Below, one piece after another: positions 16,992 to 24,550 of a stretch of 64,000 bases of DNA. Source of the stretch: Anaerotignum sp. MSJ-24 (GTDB taxonomy: Bacteria; Bacillota; Clostridia; Lachnospirales; Anaerotignaceae). Location: assembly GCF_018918145.1 (NCBI RefSeq), contig NZ_JAHLPX010000005.1, forward strand, positions 248,001 through 312,000, in the 5' to 3' direction. How positions within the stretch are numbered: the first letter of the stretch is position 1; each line of letters begins with the position of its first letter. Under the pieces are notes generated by a model. It worked only from the letters and a program-made list of their open reading frames with translations. It did not search any database and had not been told where the DNA came from. Position numbers and translations under genes: made by a program.

Positions 16992-17003
16992 TGTTAAAAA
17001 CAA

Positions 17004-17117
17004 CAAAGATAAAAACACAACGCAGAAGAAACTCTGCCAGAGCCGGTAGGTAGTCCGGCCGCATCTTAAAATTAACAGATGTAAGTAACCCTCCCTCCTT
17101 GGGCCGTCCGTTCTTTG
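17004..17117 (+). promoter_or_regulatory. yjdF riboswitch (azaaromatic-sensing RNA)
   Basis: The closing helix CAAAGA (17004-17009) pairs with TCTTTG (17112-17117). Inside are GCAGA/TCTGC (17022-17037), GCCGG/CCGGC (17042-17059) and CATCT/AGATG (17062-17081), then the conserved pyrimidine stretch ACCCTCCCTCC. It ends about 18 bases before the AAGGAGG of the next gene, which is itself a yjdF-family gene, the standard context of this RNA class. Known members bind planar azaaromatic compounds. No terminator follows the aptamer, so control of translation is the likely mode. Confidence 0.88.
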
Positions 17118-17148
17118 TTCATATCAATTTATTTAAGGAGGAATTGTC

Positions 17149-17565
17149 GTGGACAAAGTATCTATTGAGCTTACAGTTTTATTTGACGGACAGTTTTGGA
17201 TGGGAGTGTTTGAAAGCACATCTGAAAACAAGCTGTGTGTATGCCGTACCGTTTTTGGTGCAGAACCAAAGGACGGAGAGGTATATAATTTTATAATCGG
17301 AAAATATTATAAGCTCAAATACAGTCCGGCTGTTGCAGCTGTTGTAAAGGAAAAAATAAAAAATCCCAAAAGACTTCGAAGAGAGATAAGAAAAGCCGTT
17401 GAAAACAACGGAATAGGAACAAAATCTCAGCAAGCCTTGAAAATACAACAGGAGCAGGCTAAGCTTACAAGAAAATCAAATAGGCATGAGAAAAATATGC
17501 TTGAAAAGTATTTGAGGTTTAATCTGAAACAGCTAAAACGCAAGGAAAAGCATAAAGGTCATTAA
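17149..17565 (+). CDS. yjdF: YjdF family protein (DUF2992)
   Basis: 138 residues, GTG start at 17149 behind AAGGAGG. The N-terminal half (VLFDGQFWMGVFE, then CVCRTVFGAEPKDGEVYNFI) is the DUF2992 core. The C-terminal third is strongly basic and probably helical (QQALKIQQEQAKLTRK and following). The molecular function of YjdF is not established; its riboswitch control by azaaromatic compounds suggests a role in detoxification or handling of such molecules. It has its own leader and terminator, so it acts as a one-gene unit. Confidence 0.9.
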   Translation: MDKVSIELTVLFDGQFWMGVFESTSENKLCVCRTVFGAEPKDGEVYNFIIGKYYKLKYSPAVAAVVKEKIKNPKRLRREIRKAVENNGIGTKSQQALKIQQEQAKLTRKSNRHEKNMLEKYLRFNLKQLKRKEKHKGH

Positions 17566-17566
17566 T

Positions 17567-17603
17567 AAAAATGCAGTCAGTGAATAAAACTGACTGCATT
17601 TTT
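17567..17603. terminator. Bidirectional terminator between yjdF and the zinc transporter operon
   Basis: Perfect 14-pair inverted repeat: 17567-17580 (AAAAATGCAGTCAG) with 17590-17603. A/T tails on both sides serve yjdF on the plus strand and the converging metal transporter operon on the minus strand. Confidence 0.92.
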
Positions 17604-17604
17604 G

Positions 17605-18438
17605 TTATTTGTTCGATTTTAAATAGGTTATGAAATATACCGCTGCCGCAATAAGAACCATTGTTGCTCCGGCAGCTGTTCCGGCGTAGAAGGATATAAC
17701 AAGTCCGGCAATACCGCAGACGAGAGCGATAACTGTGGAAATTATATGATACTGCTTTGAATTTGAACATATGTTTCTTGTTGCCGCTGCCGGAAGAATG
17801 AGCAGGGAATTTATTGTAAGAATACCTATCTGCTTTATAGAAATCATAACGGCTATGGCTATGGTTACAACAAAAATATTTTCTATAAGTGCGTTTCGTA
17901 TTCCTCGGCTTGCTGAAAGCGAAGGATTAATGCTTAAAAGCAAAAGCTGATTATATATAAAATACCATATTATATATACAACTATAAGGAATATAGCCAT
18001 TATCTTTATATCAGCCGGTGAAATTGTAAGTATATCACCTATAAGATATGATGAGTATTTTGCAAAGCCTCCGCTTTTGGAAAGTATGACTATACCGAGT
18101 GCAATAGATGTTGACGAAAATACGCTGATTACCGTATCGGAAGAGGTTTTTGTGTTGCTTTTTACCTTTCTTATGGCAAGGCCGAATATTATTCCGAATA
18201 TGATCATGCTTATTATTACGTTTTTTGTTCCGAGTATTACGCCTATTGCTATGCCTGTAAGAGCACTATGACCGAGTGCGTCTGAAAAGAAGGCCATCTT
18301 GTTGTTTACTGCCATAGTTCCGAGCATACCGAAAAGAGGTGTAAGAAGAATTGTCGCAAGCAATGCGTTTTTCATAAAGTCAAACTTTATGAAGGAAAAC
18401 GGAATAATTGCTTCCATTATATTATATATTGTCTGCAT
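17605..18438 (-). CDS. znuB: Metal ABC transporter permease, ZnuB/ABC-3 family
   Basis: 277-residue membrane protein of the ABC-3 family with about eight hydrophobic helices. Family hallmarks include FFSDALGHSALTGIAIG (about residues 49-65) and the later LLILPAAATRN (about 215-225). It forms the channel for zinc or manganese. It is last in a three-gene minus-strand operon behind the ATPase and binding-protein genes, overlapping the ATPase gene by 17 bases. The palindrome upstream of the operon makes zinc the favoured substrate. Confidence 0.9.
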   Translation of the reverse strand: MQTIYNIMEAIIPFSFIKFDFMKNALLATILLTPLFGMLGTMAVNNKMAFFSDALGHSALTGIAIGVILGTKNVIISMIIFGIIFGLAIRKVKSNTKTSSDTVISVFSSTSIALGIVILSKSGGFAKYSSYLIGDILTISPADIKIMAIFLIVVYIIWYFIYNQLLLLSINPSLSASRGIRNALIENIFVVTIAIAVMISIKQIGILTINSLLILPAAATRNICSNSKQYHIISTVIALVCGIAGLVISFYAGTAAGATMVLIAAAVYFITYLKSNK

Positions 18439-19186
18439 TGTTTTCTGCCTCCTTTAAGGTATAGCCGAATATATTTTTGAACGCTTCGGTTTGAAAAACT
18501 TCGTTCGGTGTACCCTGTGCGATTACTGTTCTGTCCATTAAAACTATTCTGTCAGCATAGTGCTTTATAAGCCCGATGTCATGGGAAACGAGAAGAATGG
18601 CCATATGATATTTGCTTCTCAGCTCGGTTACTTTTTTATAAAACATATCAAGACCGTTTATGTCAACGCCCGAAACAGGTTCATCAAGTATAAGAAGGTC
18701 GGGCATAGGCTCTATTGCGGTTGCGAGAAGAACTCTTTGCAGTTCACCGCCGGAAAGCTCTCCGAGAGTACGGTCGATAAGATGTCCGGCATTAAAATCA
18801 TCAAGTCTTTTTTGGATACTGTTTCTAAGCTCTTTTTTAACTCTGAGCCATACCGGACGTTTTGTTACCGTTGATGCCATAAAGTCCAGCACGGAAACAG
18901 GAGTGCTTTTGTCAAAAGCAAGTTGTTGCGGCACATATCCTGTTTTATGTGTTGTTATTTGATTGCTGTTGTTATCGAAATATTTTATTTCGCCGGTATG
19001 TGGACGTTCGTTAAGCAGGGCTTTTATAAGAGTTGTTTTGCCGGAGCCGTTTTTACCTATTAGTGCTGTAAGCTCTCCGCAGTGAAATTCCATGTTTACG
19101 TTTGATATAATAGGTTCGTTTCCGTCGTATACGGCGAGATTTTCTATGTTTACACGGTGCAGACCGCAATTATTGTGTATACTCAT
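18422..19186 (-). CDS. znuC: Metal ABC transporter ATP-binding protein, ZnuC type
   Basis: 254 residues. Walker A is GKNGSGKTT (about residues 39-47), the signature LSGGELQRVLLA (about 143-154), Walker B LLILDEPVSGVD (about 163-174), and the H-loop VSHDI. It energises import through the adjacent permease. Its start overlaps the end of the binding-protein gene by four bases and its end overlaps the permease gene, so translation is coupled. The short N-terminal extension before VNIENLAVYD may make the annotated start slightly long. Confidence 0.92.
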   Translation of the reverse strand: MSIHNNCGLHRVNIENLAVYDGNEPIISNVNMEFHCGELTALIGKNGSGKTTLIKALLNERPHTGEIKYFDNNSNQITTHKTGYVPQQLAFDKSTPVSVLDFMASTVTKRPVWLRVKKELRNSIQKRLDDFNAGHLIDRTLGELSGGELQRVLLATAIEPMPDLLILDEPVSGVDINGLDMFYKKVTELRSKYHMAILLVSHDIGLIKHYADRIVLMDRTVIAQGTPNEVFQTEAFKNIFGYTLKEAENNADNI

Positions 19187-20109
19187 TTTAATCCTCCGTT
19201 TATTGCATTTTCCAATATGTTTGTATTGTTTATCATAGCTTTCACATAGCTGTCGGCAGAATAATCTCCGGTAAGAACAGGATCAAGTCTTATGACCTTT
19301 GCGTTTGTTTCTCTTGCTATTGTGTCGGCGATAAGCTCTCCGGCATCATCTGCCGTTATCAAAAGCTGGATGTTGTCCTCATTTACTGAATTTATTATTT
19401 CCGCAAGCTCCTTTGCGGACGGACTTTGGTTTTCATCAAGCTCGACACAATATGGAATGTCCATATTGTATGAAAGCTCAAAATATTCAAATGCTTCATT
19501 AAATACACAGGCTTTTATGCCACTGCCGTCAAATGAAGGAATTGAAGAAAGTGAATCAATAAATGCTTTTGTGTTATTTTTAAATACTTCGCTGTTTTCC
19601 GGCATTGCCTCGCATAAGGCGTTGCATATATTTTGTGCCTGTATTGCGGCATTTTCGGGATAAATCCAGAAATGAGCGTTTTCCTCATGGTCATGCTCAT
19701 GCTCATCGAGATTGCCTTCATCGTGCTCGTCAATCTCGATTGTTCCTATTGATGTATCAATTATGTTCAAATCGGGATATAATGCAAGAGCATTATCAAG
19801 AAAGCTTTCCATACCGCCGCCGTTAATTATAAAAATATTGGCTTTATCAAGTTTTTTCATATCCGTTGTTGAAAGCTGATAATCATGCAGACAGCCGGTT
19901 TGAGGCGGTGCCATATTTTCGAGCGATATTCCGTCGGCATCTCCTATTACGTTTTCGGCAATGACATACATCGGATAAAATGATGTCATGACGGTTAAAT
20001 TATTATCCTGAGTACTTTCGTCCGGCTTTGAAGCGGAACATGCGGAAAGCATTGACACTGACAGTGCAGACAAAATTATAATTGACAGAATGTGTTTGAG
20101 TTGTTTCAT
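19183..20109 (-). CDS. znuA: Zinc/manganese ABC transporter substrate-binding lipoprotein, ZnuA type
   Basis: 308 residues with a lipoprotein signal (lipobox LSAC, Cys at about residue 24). The ZnuA/TroA fold is seen in VMTSFYPMYVIAENV, the first ligand His in GCLHDYQLS, a His/Asp/Glu-rich loop at about residues 128-145 and AHFWIYPEN with the second ligand. The third-ligand position, usually His-Asp/Glu-Ala-Phe, reads NEAFEYF, so the usual histidine is Asn here. The acidic His loop is typical of zinc binders. The promoter and Zur-like palindrome lie directly upstream. Confidence 0.9.
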   Translation of the reverse strand: MKQLKHILSIIILSALSVSMLSACSASKPDESTQDNNLTVMTSFYPMYVIAENVIGDADGISLENMAPPQTGCLHDYQLSTTDMKKLDKANIFIINGGGMESFLDNALALYPDLNIIDTSIGTIEIDEHDEGNLDEHEHDHEENAHFWIYPENAAIQAQNICNALCEAMPENSEVFKNNTKAFIDSLSSIPSFDGSGIKACVFNEAFEYFELSYNMDIPYCVELDENQSPSAKELAEIINSVNEDNIQLLITADDAGELIADTIARETNAKVIRLDPVLTGDYSADSYVKAMINNTNILENAINGGLK

Positions 20110-20138
20110 ATATATAATTACCTCCGTAAGGCATTTTG

Positions 20139-20161
20139 TAAATGCAAATGATTTGCGTTTA
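20139..20161. promoter_or_regulatory. Zur-like operator of the znuACB operon
   Basis: A 23-base palindrome: arms TAAATGCAAAT and ATTTGCGTTTA around a central G, with one mismatched pair. It lies about 6 bases downstream of the predicted minus-strand transcription start, where binding would block transcription. Size and form fit Fur-family boxes; Zur is inferred from the regulated genes. Confidence 0.75.
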
Positions 20162-20173
20162 AGTGCAAGGACT

Positions 20174-20203
20174 ATTATATTATCATATTTGGTGATATGT
20201 CAA
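20174..20203 (-). promoter_or_regulatory. Promoter of the znuACB operon
   Basis: On the minus strand TTGACA (20203-20198) and TATAAT (20179-20174), both perfect consensus, 18 bases apart. Confidence 0.85.
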
Positions 20204-20294
20204 TATTTTTTATTGCAGTAGTTAAAATATTGTGTTATATTCAAATGACGAAAAACGATATATTTTAAATTAATATAGAAAAGGATGAAACGCT

Positions 20295-20555
20295 ATGAGA
20301 TATAAATATGAAACAAAAGGCACTTGCTCAAGACTTATCGAGTTTACGGTTGAGGACGGAATACTTAAAGACGTAGTTTATACAGGCGGCTGCAACGGAA
20401 ACCTTCAGGGAATTTCAAAGCTTGTCGAAGGCATGAAGGTTGAAGACGTAATTGCAAAACTTAAGGGAGTAAGATGCGGAATGAAGAGCACAAGCTGTCC
20501 GGACCAGCTTGCAACGGCACTTACAGCAGTTCTTGAAAAACAGAAAAACGCTTGA
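20295..20555 (+). CDS. TSCPD domain protein (TIGR03905 family)
   Basis: 86 residues, almost entirely a TSCPD domain: YKYETKGTCSRLIEFTVEDG at the N terminus, YTGGCNGN in the middle and the name-giving TSCPDQLATAL at residues 69-79. Four cysteines could bind metal. The domain also occurs at the C terminus of class II (B12-dependent) ribonucleotide reductases; the function of the stand-alone form is unknown. It is divergent from the zinc transporter operon, sharing a 185-base gap, and is followed by a promoter for rpmG. Confidence 0.88.
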   Translation: MRYKYETKGTCSRLIEFTVEDGILKDVVYTGGCNGNLQGISKLVEGMKVEDVIAKLKGVRCGMKSTSCPDQLATALTAVLEKQKNA

Positions 20556-20564
20556 TAAAATTTG

Positions 20565-20593
20565 TTGACAAAGGGCGGTACTTATGATAGTAT
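20565..20593 (+). promoter_or_regulatory. Promoter of rpmG-secE-nusG
   Basis: TTGACA at 20565-20570 and TAGTAT at 20588-20593, 17 bases apart. The following leader can form a six-pair hairpin (GGCATA with TGTGCC, about 20604-20635) just before a TTTTT tract, possibly a weak attenuator. Confidence 0.75.
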
Positions 20594-20669
20594 CGATATG
20601 ATTGGCATAGGTATGCTTGTTTTAGTGTGCCGTTTTTGCCTTTGAATTTAATAACAGGAGGTGGAAGTT

Positions 20670-20819
20670 GTGAGAACAAGAATTACCTTAGCATGTACAG
20701 AATGCAAGCAGAGAAACTACAGTATTACAAAGGATAAGAAAACTCATCCTGACAGAATGGAAACAAAAAAATATTGTAGATTCTGCAAAACACACACTCT
20801 CCATAAAGAAACAAAGTAA
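20670..20819 (+). CDS. rpmG: 50S ribosomal protein L33
   Basis: 49 residues, GTG start behind AGGAGGTGG. The sequence has the family form: [17 protein letters not shown], then Cys-x2-Cys again in [10 protein letters not shown], so this is the zinc-binding (C+) form with two CxxC pairs. Rpm proteins of this form can be replaced by zinc-free paralogues in zinc starvation; no C- paralogue is in this window, although the zinc transporter operon is close by. It is the first gene of the rpmG-secE-nusG operon, the normal firmicute order. Confidence 0.96.
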   Translation: MRTRITLACTECKQRNYSITKDKKTHPDRMETKKYCRFCKTHTLHKETK

Positions 20820-20846
20820 TTTGAGCTCGAAGGGAGTGAAAATGTA

Positions 20847-21128
20847 ATGGAAGAAGAAAAGAAAACCACAAACCCAAACGAAAAAAACGAAGTGAAAAAG
20901 ACTGCGGCTAAAAAGACCGATAAGAAAAAGAATGATAAGAAGAGCTTATCTGAAAAAGCGGCTGACTGTAAAGCTGAATTCAAAAAAATTATCTGGCCTA
21001 ATCGTGAAACAGTCAGAAAAAATACAATCACAGTAATTTGCACATCTTTGATAATCGGTGTTATTATTTTCGGAATGGATACTGTTTACACAACAGTTAT
21101 TAATTTAATTGTAGGCCTTTTAGGCTGA
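20847..21128 (+). CDS. secE: Preprotein translocase subunit SecE
   Basis: 93 residues. A lysine-rich N-terminal half (about residues 1-45) is followed by the conserved amphipathic segment AEFKKIIWPNRETVRKNT (about 46-63) and one membrane helix (about 65-92), the usual single-helix gram-positive form. SecE clamps SecY in the translocon. Its place between rpmG and nusG is universal. Confidence 0.95.
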   Translation: MEEEKKTTNPNEKNEVKKTAAKKTDKKKNDKKSLSEKAADCKAEFKKIIWPNRETVRKNTITVICTSLIIGVIIFGMDTVYTTVINLIVGLLG

Positions 21129-21147
21129 TTTAAAAAGGAAGATTGTT

Positions 21148-21690
21148 ATGTCAGAAGAAATCAATAAGCCGGTTGAAGGCGAAAGCAGATGGTATGTTGT
21201 TCATACTTATTCCGGATATGAGAACAAAGTAAAAGCTAATATCGAAAAAATCGTTGAGAACCGTGGTATGCAGGATTATGTTCATGAGGTAAGCGTGCCT
21301 GTTCAGGAGGTTGTTGAAATGAAGAACGGTCAGAAAAAGACTGTTCAGAGAAAGACATTTCCCGGATATGTGCTTATCAAAATGATTATGAATGAGGATA
21401 CATGGTATATAGTAAGAAACACAAGAGGCGTTACAAGCTTTGTAGGCCCCGAAAGCAAGCCCGTTCCGCTTACTCCCGAAGAAGTAAGAATGATGGGTAT
21501 TGAAACTGTTTCCGAAAACTTTGATATGGAGGTTGACGATACTGTTAAGGTTGCATACGGACCTTTTGTTGATTCAATCGGAAAGATCAAAGAAATCAAT
21601 GAGCAGAGAAAGACTGTTACGGTTGTTCTTTCGATATTCGGTCGTGAAACACCGGTAGAATTCGACTTTAACCAGGTTATCAAGATGTAA
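21148..21690 (+). CDS. nusG: Transcription termination/antitermination factor NusG
   Basis: 180 residues: an NGN domain (RWYVVHTYSGYENKVKANIE at about residues 15-34; FPGYVLIKM at about 71-79) and a C-terminal KOW domain (VKVAYGPFVDSIGKIKEIN). NusG binds RNA polymerase and affects pausing, Rho-dependent termination and coupling to ribosomes; rho is also present in this window. It precedes the L11-L1 operon. Confidence 0.97.
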   Translation: MSEEINKPVEGESRWYVVHTYSGYENKVKANIEKIVENRGMQDYVHEVSVPVQEVVEMKNGQKKTVQRKTFPGYVLIKMIMNEDTWYIVRNTRGVTSFVGPESKPVPLTPEEVRMMGIETVSENFDMEVDDTVKVAYGPFVDSIGKIKEINEQRKTVTVVLSIFGRETPVEFDFNQVIKM

Positions 21691-21729
21691 TTGTTCGTTT
21701 TTGGAAAGCATGTCCGTTTTCGGATGTGC

Positions 21730-21760
21730 GTGGGAGGGACAGTTCCCCGTTAATTACCAC
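21730..21760 (+). promoter_or_regulatory. L1-type ribosomal protein binding site in the rplK leader
   Basis: GTGGGAGGG (21730-21738) and TTAATTACCAC (21750-21760) form a stem-loop resembling the L1-binding fold of 23S rRNA: GTGG pairs with CCAC around asymmetric purine-rich loops. It sits just upstream of the AGGAGGTG of rplK, where L1 could repress its own operon. Confidence 0.6.
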
Positions 21761-21780
21761 ATTTTATAGGAGGTGCCACA

Positions 21781-22206
21781 ATGGCAAAGAAAGTAACAGG
21801 TTATATTAAATTACAGATTCCGGCTGCAAAGGCAACACCGGCTCCCCCGGTAGGTCCCGCTCTTGGTCAGCACGGTGTAAATATCATGGGATTCTGCAAA
21901 GAATTCAATGAAAAAACAGCATCTCAGGCAGGTCTTATTATCCCTGTTGTAATCACAGTATATCAGGATAGAAGCTTCACATTTATCACAAAGACTCCTC
22001 CCGCAGCAGTTCTTCTTAAGAAGGCTTGCAAGATTGAGTCAGGTTCAGGTGTACCCAACAAAACAAAAGTAGCTAAGATTTCTAAAGATGAAGTTATGAA
22101 AATCGCAGAAATGAAAATGCCCGATCTTAACGCTGCTAACCTTGATTCCGCATACAGCATGATCTGCGGTACAGCAAGAAGCATGGGTATTGTTGTAGAG
22201 GAATAA
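21781..22206 (+). CDS. rplK: 50S ribosomal protein L11
   Basis: 141 residues, standard length. The N-terminal domain has the proline-rich [21 protein letters not shown] that contacts thiopeptide antibiotics and elongation factors; the C-terminal domain ([17 protein letters not shown] onward) binds the GTPase-associated rRNA. The start follows AGGAGGTG. Confidence 0.98.
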   Translation: MAKKVTGYIKLQIPAAKATPAPPVGPALGQHGVNIMGFCKEFNEKTASQAGLIIPVVITVYQDRSFTFITKTPPAAVLLKKACKIESGSGVPNKTKVAKISKDEVMKIAEMKMPDLNAANLDSAYSMICGTARSMGIVVEE

Positions 22207-22219
22207 GGAGGGTACAGTA

Positions 22220-22915
22220 ATGAAAAGAGGAAAGAAATATACAGAAAAAGCTAAGCTTGTAAACAGAGCTACGCTTTATGATACAGATGAAGCTATCAAA
22301 CTTGTACAGGAAACAGCTGCTGCAAAGTTTGATGAGACAGTTGAAGCACATATTCGTTTGGGCGTTGACAGCAGACATGCTGATCAGCAGGTTCGTGGTG
22401 CCGTTGTTCTTCCACACGGTACAGGTAAAACAGTTCGTGTATTAGTATTTGCTAAAGGTGATAAAGCTGATGAAGCTTTAGCAGCAGGAGCAGATTTTGT
22501 TGGCGCAGAAGATCTTATCCCTAAAATTCAGGGTGAAAACTGGTTCGGTTTCGACGTTGCAGTTGCTACACCTGATATGATGGGTGTTGTTGGTCGTCTT
22601 GGTCGTGTACTTGGACCTAAGGGCTTAATGCCTAACCCCAAGGCCGGCACAGTTACAATGGATGTAACAAAGGCTATCAAGGATATTAAAGCTGGTAAGA
22701 TTGAATACCGTCTTGACAAAACAAACATTATCCATGTTCCCGTTGGTAAGGTATCATTCGGTACAGAAAAGTTACTCGAAAACTTCCAGACTCTTATGAG
22801 CGCAGTTCTCAAGGCTAAACCTGCAACTGCAAAGGGCCAGTATCTTAAGAGCGTTGTTATTACATCAACAATGGGCCCCGGCATCAAAATCAACCCTGCA
22901 AAGATTTCTGAGTAA
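22220..22915 (+). CDS. rplA: 50S ribosomal protein L1
   Basis: 231 residues, full length. It contains [22 protein letters not shown] (about residues 58-79) and the family signature NPKAGTVT. L1 forms the mobile stalk near the E site and in many bacteria represses its own mRNA. It lies 13 bases after rplK. A new promoter follows its stop. Confidence 0.98.
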   Translation: MKRGKKYTEKAKLVNRATLYDTDEAIKLVQETAAAKFDETVEAHIRLGVDSRHADQQVRGAVVLPHGTGKTVRVLVFAKGDKADEALAAGADFVGAEDLIPKIQGENWFGFDVAVATPDMMGVVGRLGRVLGPKGLMPNPKAGTVTMDVTKAIKDIKAGKIEYRLDKTNIIHVPVGKVSFGTEKLLENFQTLMSAVLKAKPATAKGQYLKSVVITSTMGPGIKINPAKISE

Positions 22916-22922
22916 TCAGTGC

Positions 22923-22951
22923 TTGACAGGCATTGACTTTTGAGATATAAT
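22923..22951 (+). promoter_or_regulatory. Promoter of rplJ-rplL
   Basis: Perfect TTGACA (22923-22928) and TATAAT (22946-22951), 17 bases apart, right after the rplA stop. Confidence 0.9.
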
Positions 22952-22965
22952 CAAATAGTTGAATA

Positions 22966-23080
22966 TTGCCGCAGACAGCAGGTGCGAAAGCATAAAAGGT
23001 GAAAACCTTGCCAGCCGAGGAGACTTGATTAAAAAAGAGTACTTGAGCCCCTTTGTCTGCAATGACGAAGGGGCTGTTTA
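22966..23080 (+). promoter_or_regulatory. L10 (rplJ) ribosomal protein leader with attenuator
   Basis: The conserved core GCAGACAGCAGGTGC (22971-22985) and AAAGGTGAAAACCTTGCC plus AGCCGAGGA (22995-23021) match the firmicute L10 leader, which binds the L10(L12)4 complex. The terminator hairpin is AGCCCCTTTGTC/GACGAAGGGGCT (23046-23057/23064-23075). The 5' sequence GCAGACA (22971-22977) can pair with TGTCTGC (23054-23060), which would break the terminator's left arm, so two exclusive folds are directly visible. Confidence 0.93.
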
Positions 23081-23120
23081 TTTACGGCAATCCTTATAAA
23101 AAACTTAAGGAGGTGTTAAA

Positions 23121-23621
23121 ATGGCAAAGATCGAAGCAAAACAGGCCGTTGTTAACGAAATTAAAGAAAAACTTGACAAGGCTGTATCACTTGTACTTGT
23201 TGATGCAAGAGGACTTACAGTTGCTGAGGATACAGACTTAAGAAAACAGCTCAGAGAAGCTGGCGTTGATTACAAAGTATACAAAAATACAATGATCAAC
23301 TTCGCAATTAAAGGCACACAGTTTGAAGGTGTTTCTCAGTATCTTGAGGGACCTACAGCAGTTGTTATCGCATATGAAGAAGCAACAAAGGGTGCTGCTA
23401 TTGTTAAAAAAGTATCTGAAACAGCAAAGAACCTTGAATTTAAGGCCGGCGTTGTAGAAGGTATCGTTTATGATGCAGAAGGTATCAAGGCTATCGCTGA
23501 CATCCCTTCAAGAGAAGTTCTTATTTCCAAGCTTCTCGGAAGCTTCAAGAGCCCCATTTCTTCATTCGCAAGAGTTATTCAGGCGATTGCAGACAAGGAC
23601 AACGAAGCAGCAGCTGAATAA
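23121..23621 (+). CDS. rplJ: 50S ribosomal protein L10
   Basis: 166 residues. The N-terminal rRNA-binding domain includes LVDARGLTVAEDTDLRKQLR (about residues 27-46) and YKNTM; the C-terminal helix binds L7/L12 dimers. It carries an AAGGAGGTG ribosome site and is controlled by the leader just upstream. Confidence 0.98.
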   Translation: MAKIEAKQAVVNEIKEKLDKAVSLVLVDARGLTVAEDTDLRKQLREAGVDYKVYKNTMINFAIKGTQFEGVSQYLEGPTAVVIAYEEATKGAAIVKKVSETAKNLEFKAGVVEGIVYDAEGIKAIADIPSREVLISKLLGSFKSPISSFARVIQAIADKDNEAAAE

Positions 23622-23691
23622 TTTATTCGGCAAAGAACAGAAATTTAAACAGAGAAAAAAGTTTTAAAAATATTATCGGAGGTGCTATAAA

Positions 23692-24063
23692 ATGGCAAAA
23701 TTAACAATCGAAGAAATCCTTGCAGCTGTAGACGAACTTACAGTTATCGAACTTAACGACCTCGTTAAGGCAGCAGAAGAAAAATATGGCGTATCAGCAG
23801 CAGCAGGTGTTGCAGTAGTAGCAGCAGGCCCTGCAGCAGCAGCTGAAGAAAAGACAGACTTTGACGTAGAACTTACAGAAGTTGGTTCAGAAAAGATCAA
23901 AGTTATCAAGGTAGTTAGAGAAGTAACAGGTCTTGGACTTAAAGAAGCTAAAGAGCTTGTTGACAACGCTCCTAAGACACTTAAAGAGCAGGCTTCTAAG
24001 GAAGATGCTGAAGCTATCAAGACAAAACTTGAAGAAGTTGGCGCTAAAGTTACACTTAAGTAA
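23692..24063 (+). CDS. rplL: 50S ribosomal protein L7/L12
   Basis: 123 residues: N-terminal dimerisation domain, an Ala/Val-rich hinge (about residues 37-55) and the factor-binding C-terminal domain with [12 protein letters not shown] and [15 protein letters not shown]. It recruits translation GTPases. The gene uses the very biased codon set of highly expressed genes and is followed by a strong terminator. Confidence 0.98.
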   Translation: MAKLTIEEILAAVDELTVIELNDLVKAAEEKYGVSAAAGVAVVAAGPAAAAEEKTDFDVELTEVGSEKIKVIKVVREVTGLGLKEAKELVDNAPKTLKEQASKEDAEAIKTKLEEVGAKVTLK

Positions 24064-24094
24064 TTTTAATTTAAAACTTATAGCTGAAATTTCG

Positions 24095-24127
24095 AAGAAC
24101 GGTCATTTTATGGCCGTTCTTTTTTGT
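24095..24127 (+). terminator. Terminator of the rplJ-rplL operon
   Basis: AAGAACGGTC (24095-24104) pairs with GGCCGTTCTT (24112-24121), followed by a T run. A near copy of the same stem occurs at 25492-25518. Confidence 0.9.
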
Positions 24128-24253
24128 GGCGGAAAACAGTATTTCTGTTCTAAATTTTGAAGATTGTTGAAATAGTGGTTTTCTTATGATAAATTAAAAT
24201 TAATAAGGTTGTTATGTAATGACATTTGAGCTTGTTGGAAAGGTTGAGGTTTT

Positions 24254-24532
24254 ATGACGAGATTTCTTGAATATTTCAAGGGCAGAAGAGAGTTATTTAT
24301 GACCTACAAAATAGAAGATTTATCAAAAGTAATCAATACCCTGAATGAACATAACATAAAATACTATGTATTTACAAGATATGATGGAATTGCAAACAGA
24401 AGAACCGGTGCATGGGTTTCAATTTTTGAGAGAACCGAATATGAAACACAGTATTATGTATATGTGGACAAAAATTCACTTGAACAGGCAAGATATGTTC
24501 TTAAGGAAGTCGGTGAGAATGTAAGCTTATAA
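24254..24532 (+). CDS. Small hypothetical protein, possibly DUF2007-like
   Basis: 92 residues from the ATG at 24254; an ATG at 24299 preceded by GAAGAGAG is an equally possible start and would give 77 residues. No signal or membrane segment. The C-terminal part with KNSLEQARYVLKEVGENV resembles the ferredoxin-like folds of DUF2007-type putative signal-transducing proteins, but I cannot confirm this. It lies directly upstream of a secreted stalk-domain protein with an 18-base gap, so the two are probably cotranscribed. Confidence 0.65.
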   Translation: MTRFLEYFKGRRELFMTYKIEDLSKVINTLNEHNIKYYVFTRYDGIANRRTGAWVSIFERTEYETQYYVYVDKNSLEQARYVLKEVGENVSL

Positions 24533-24550
24533 TTTAATGGAGTTGACGCT

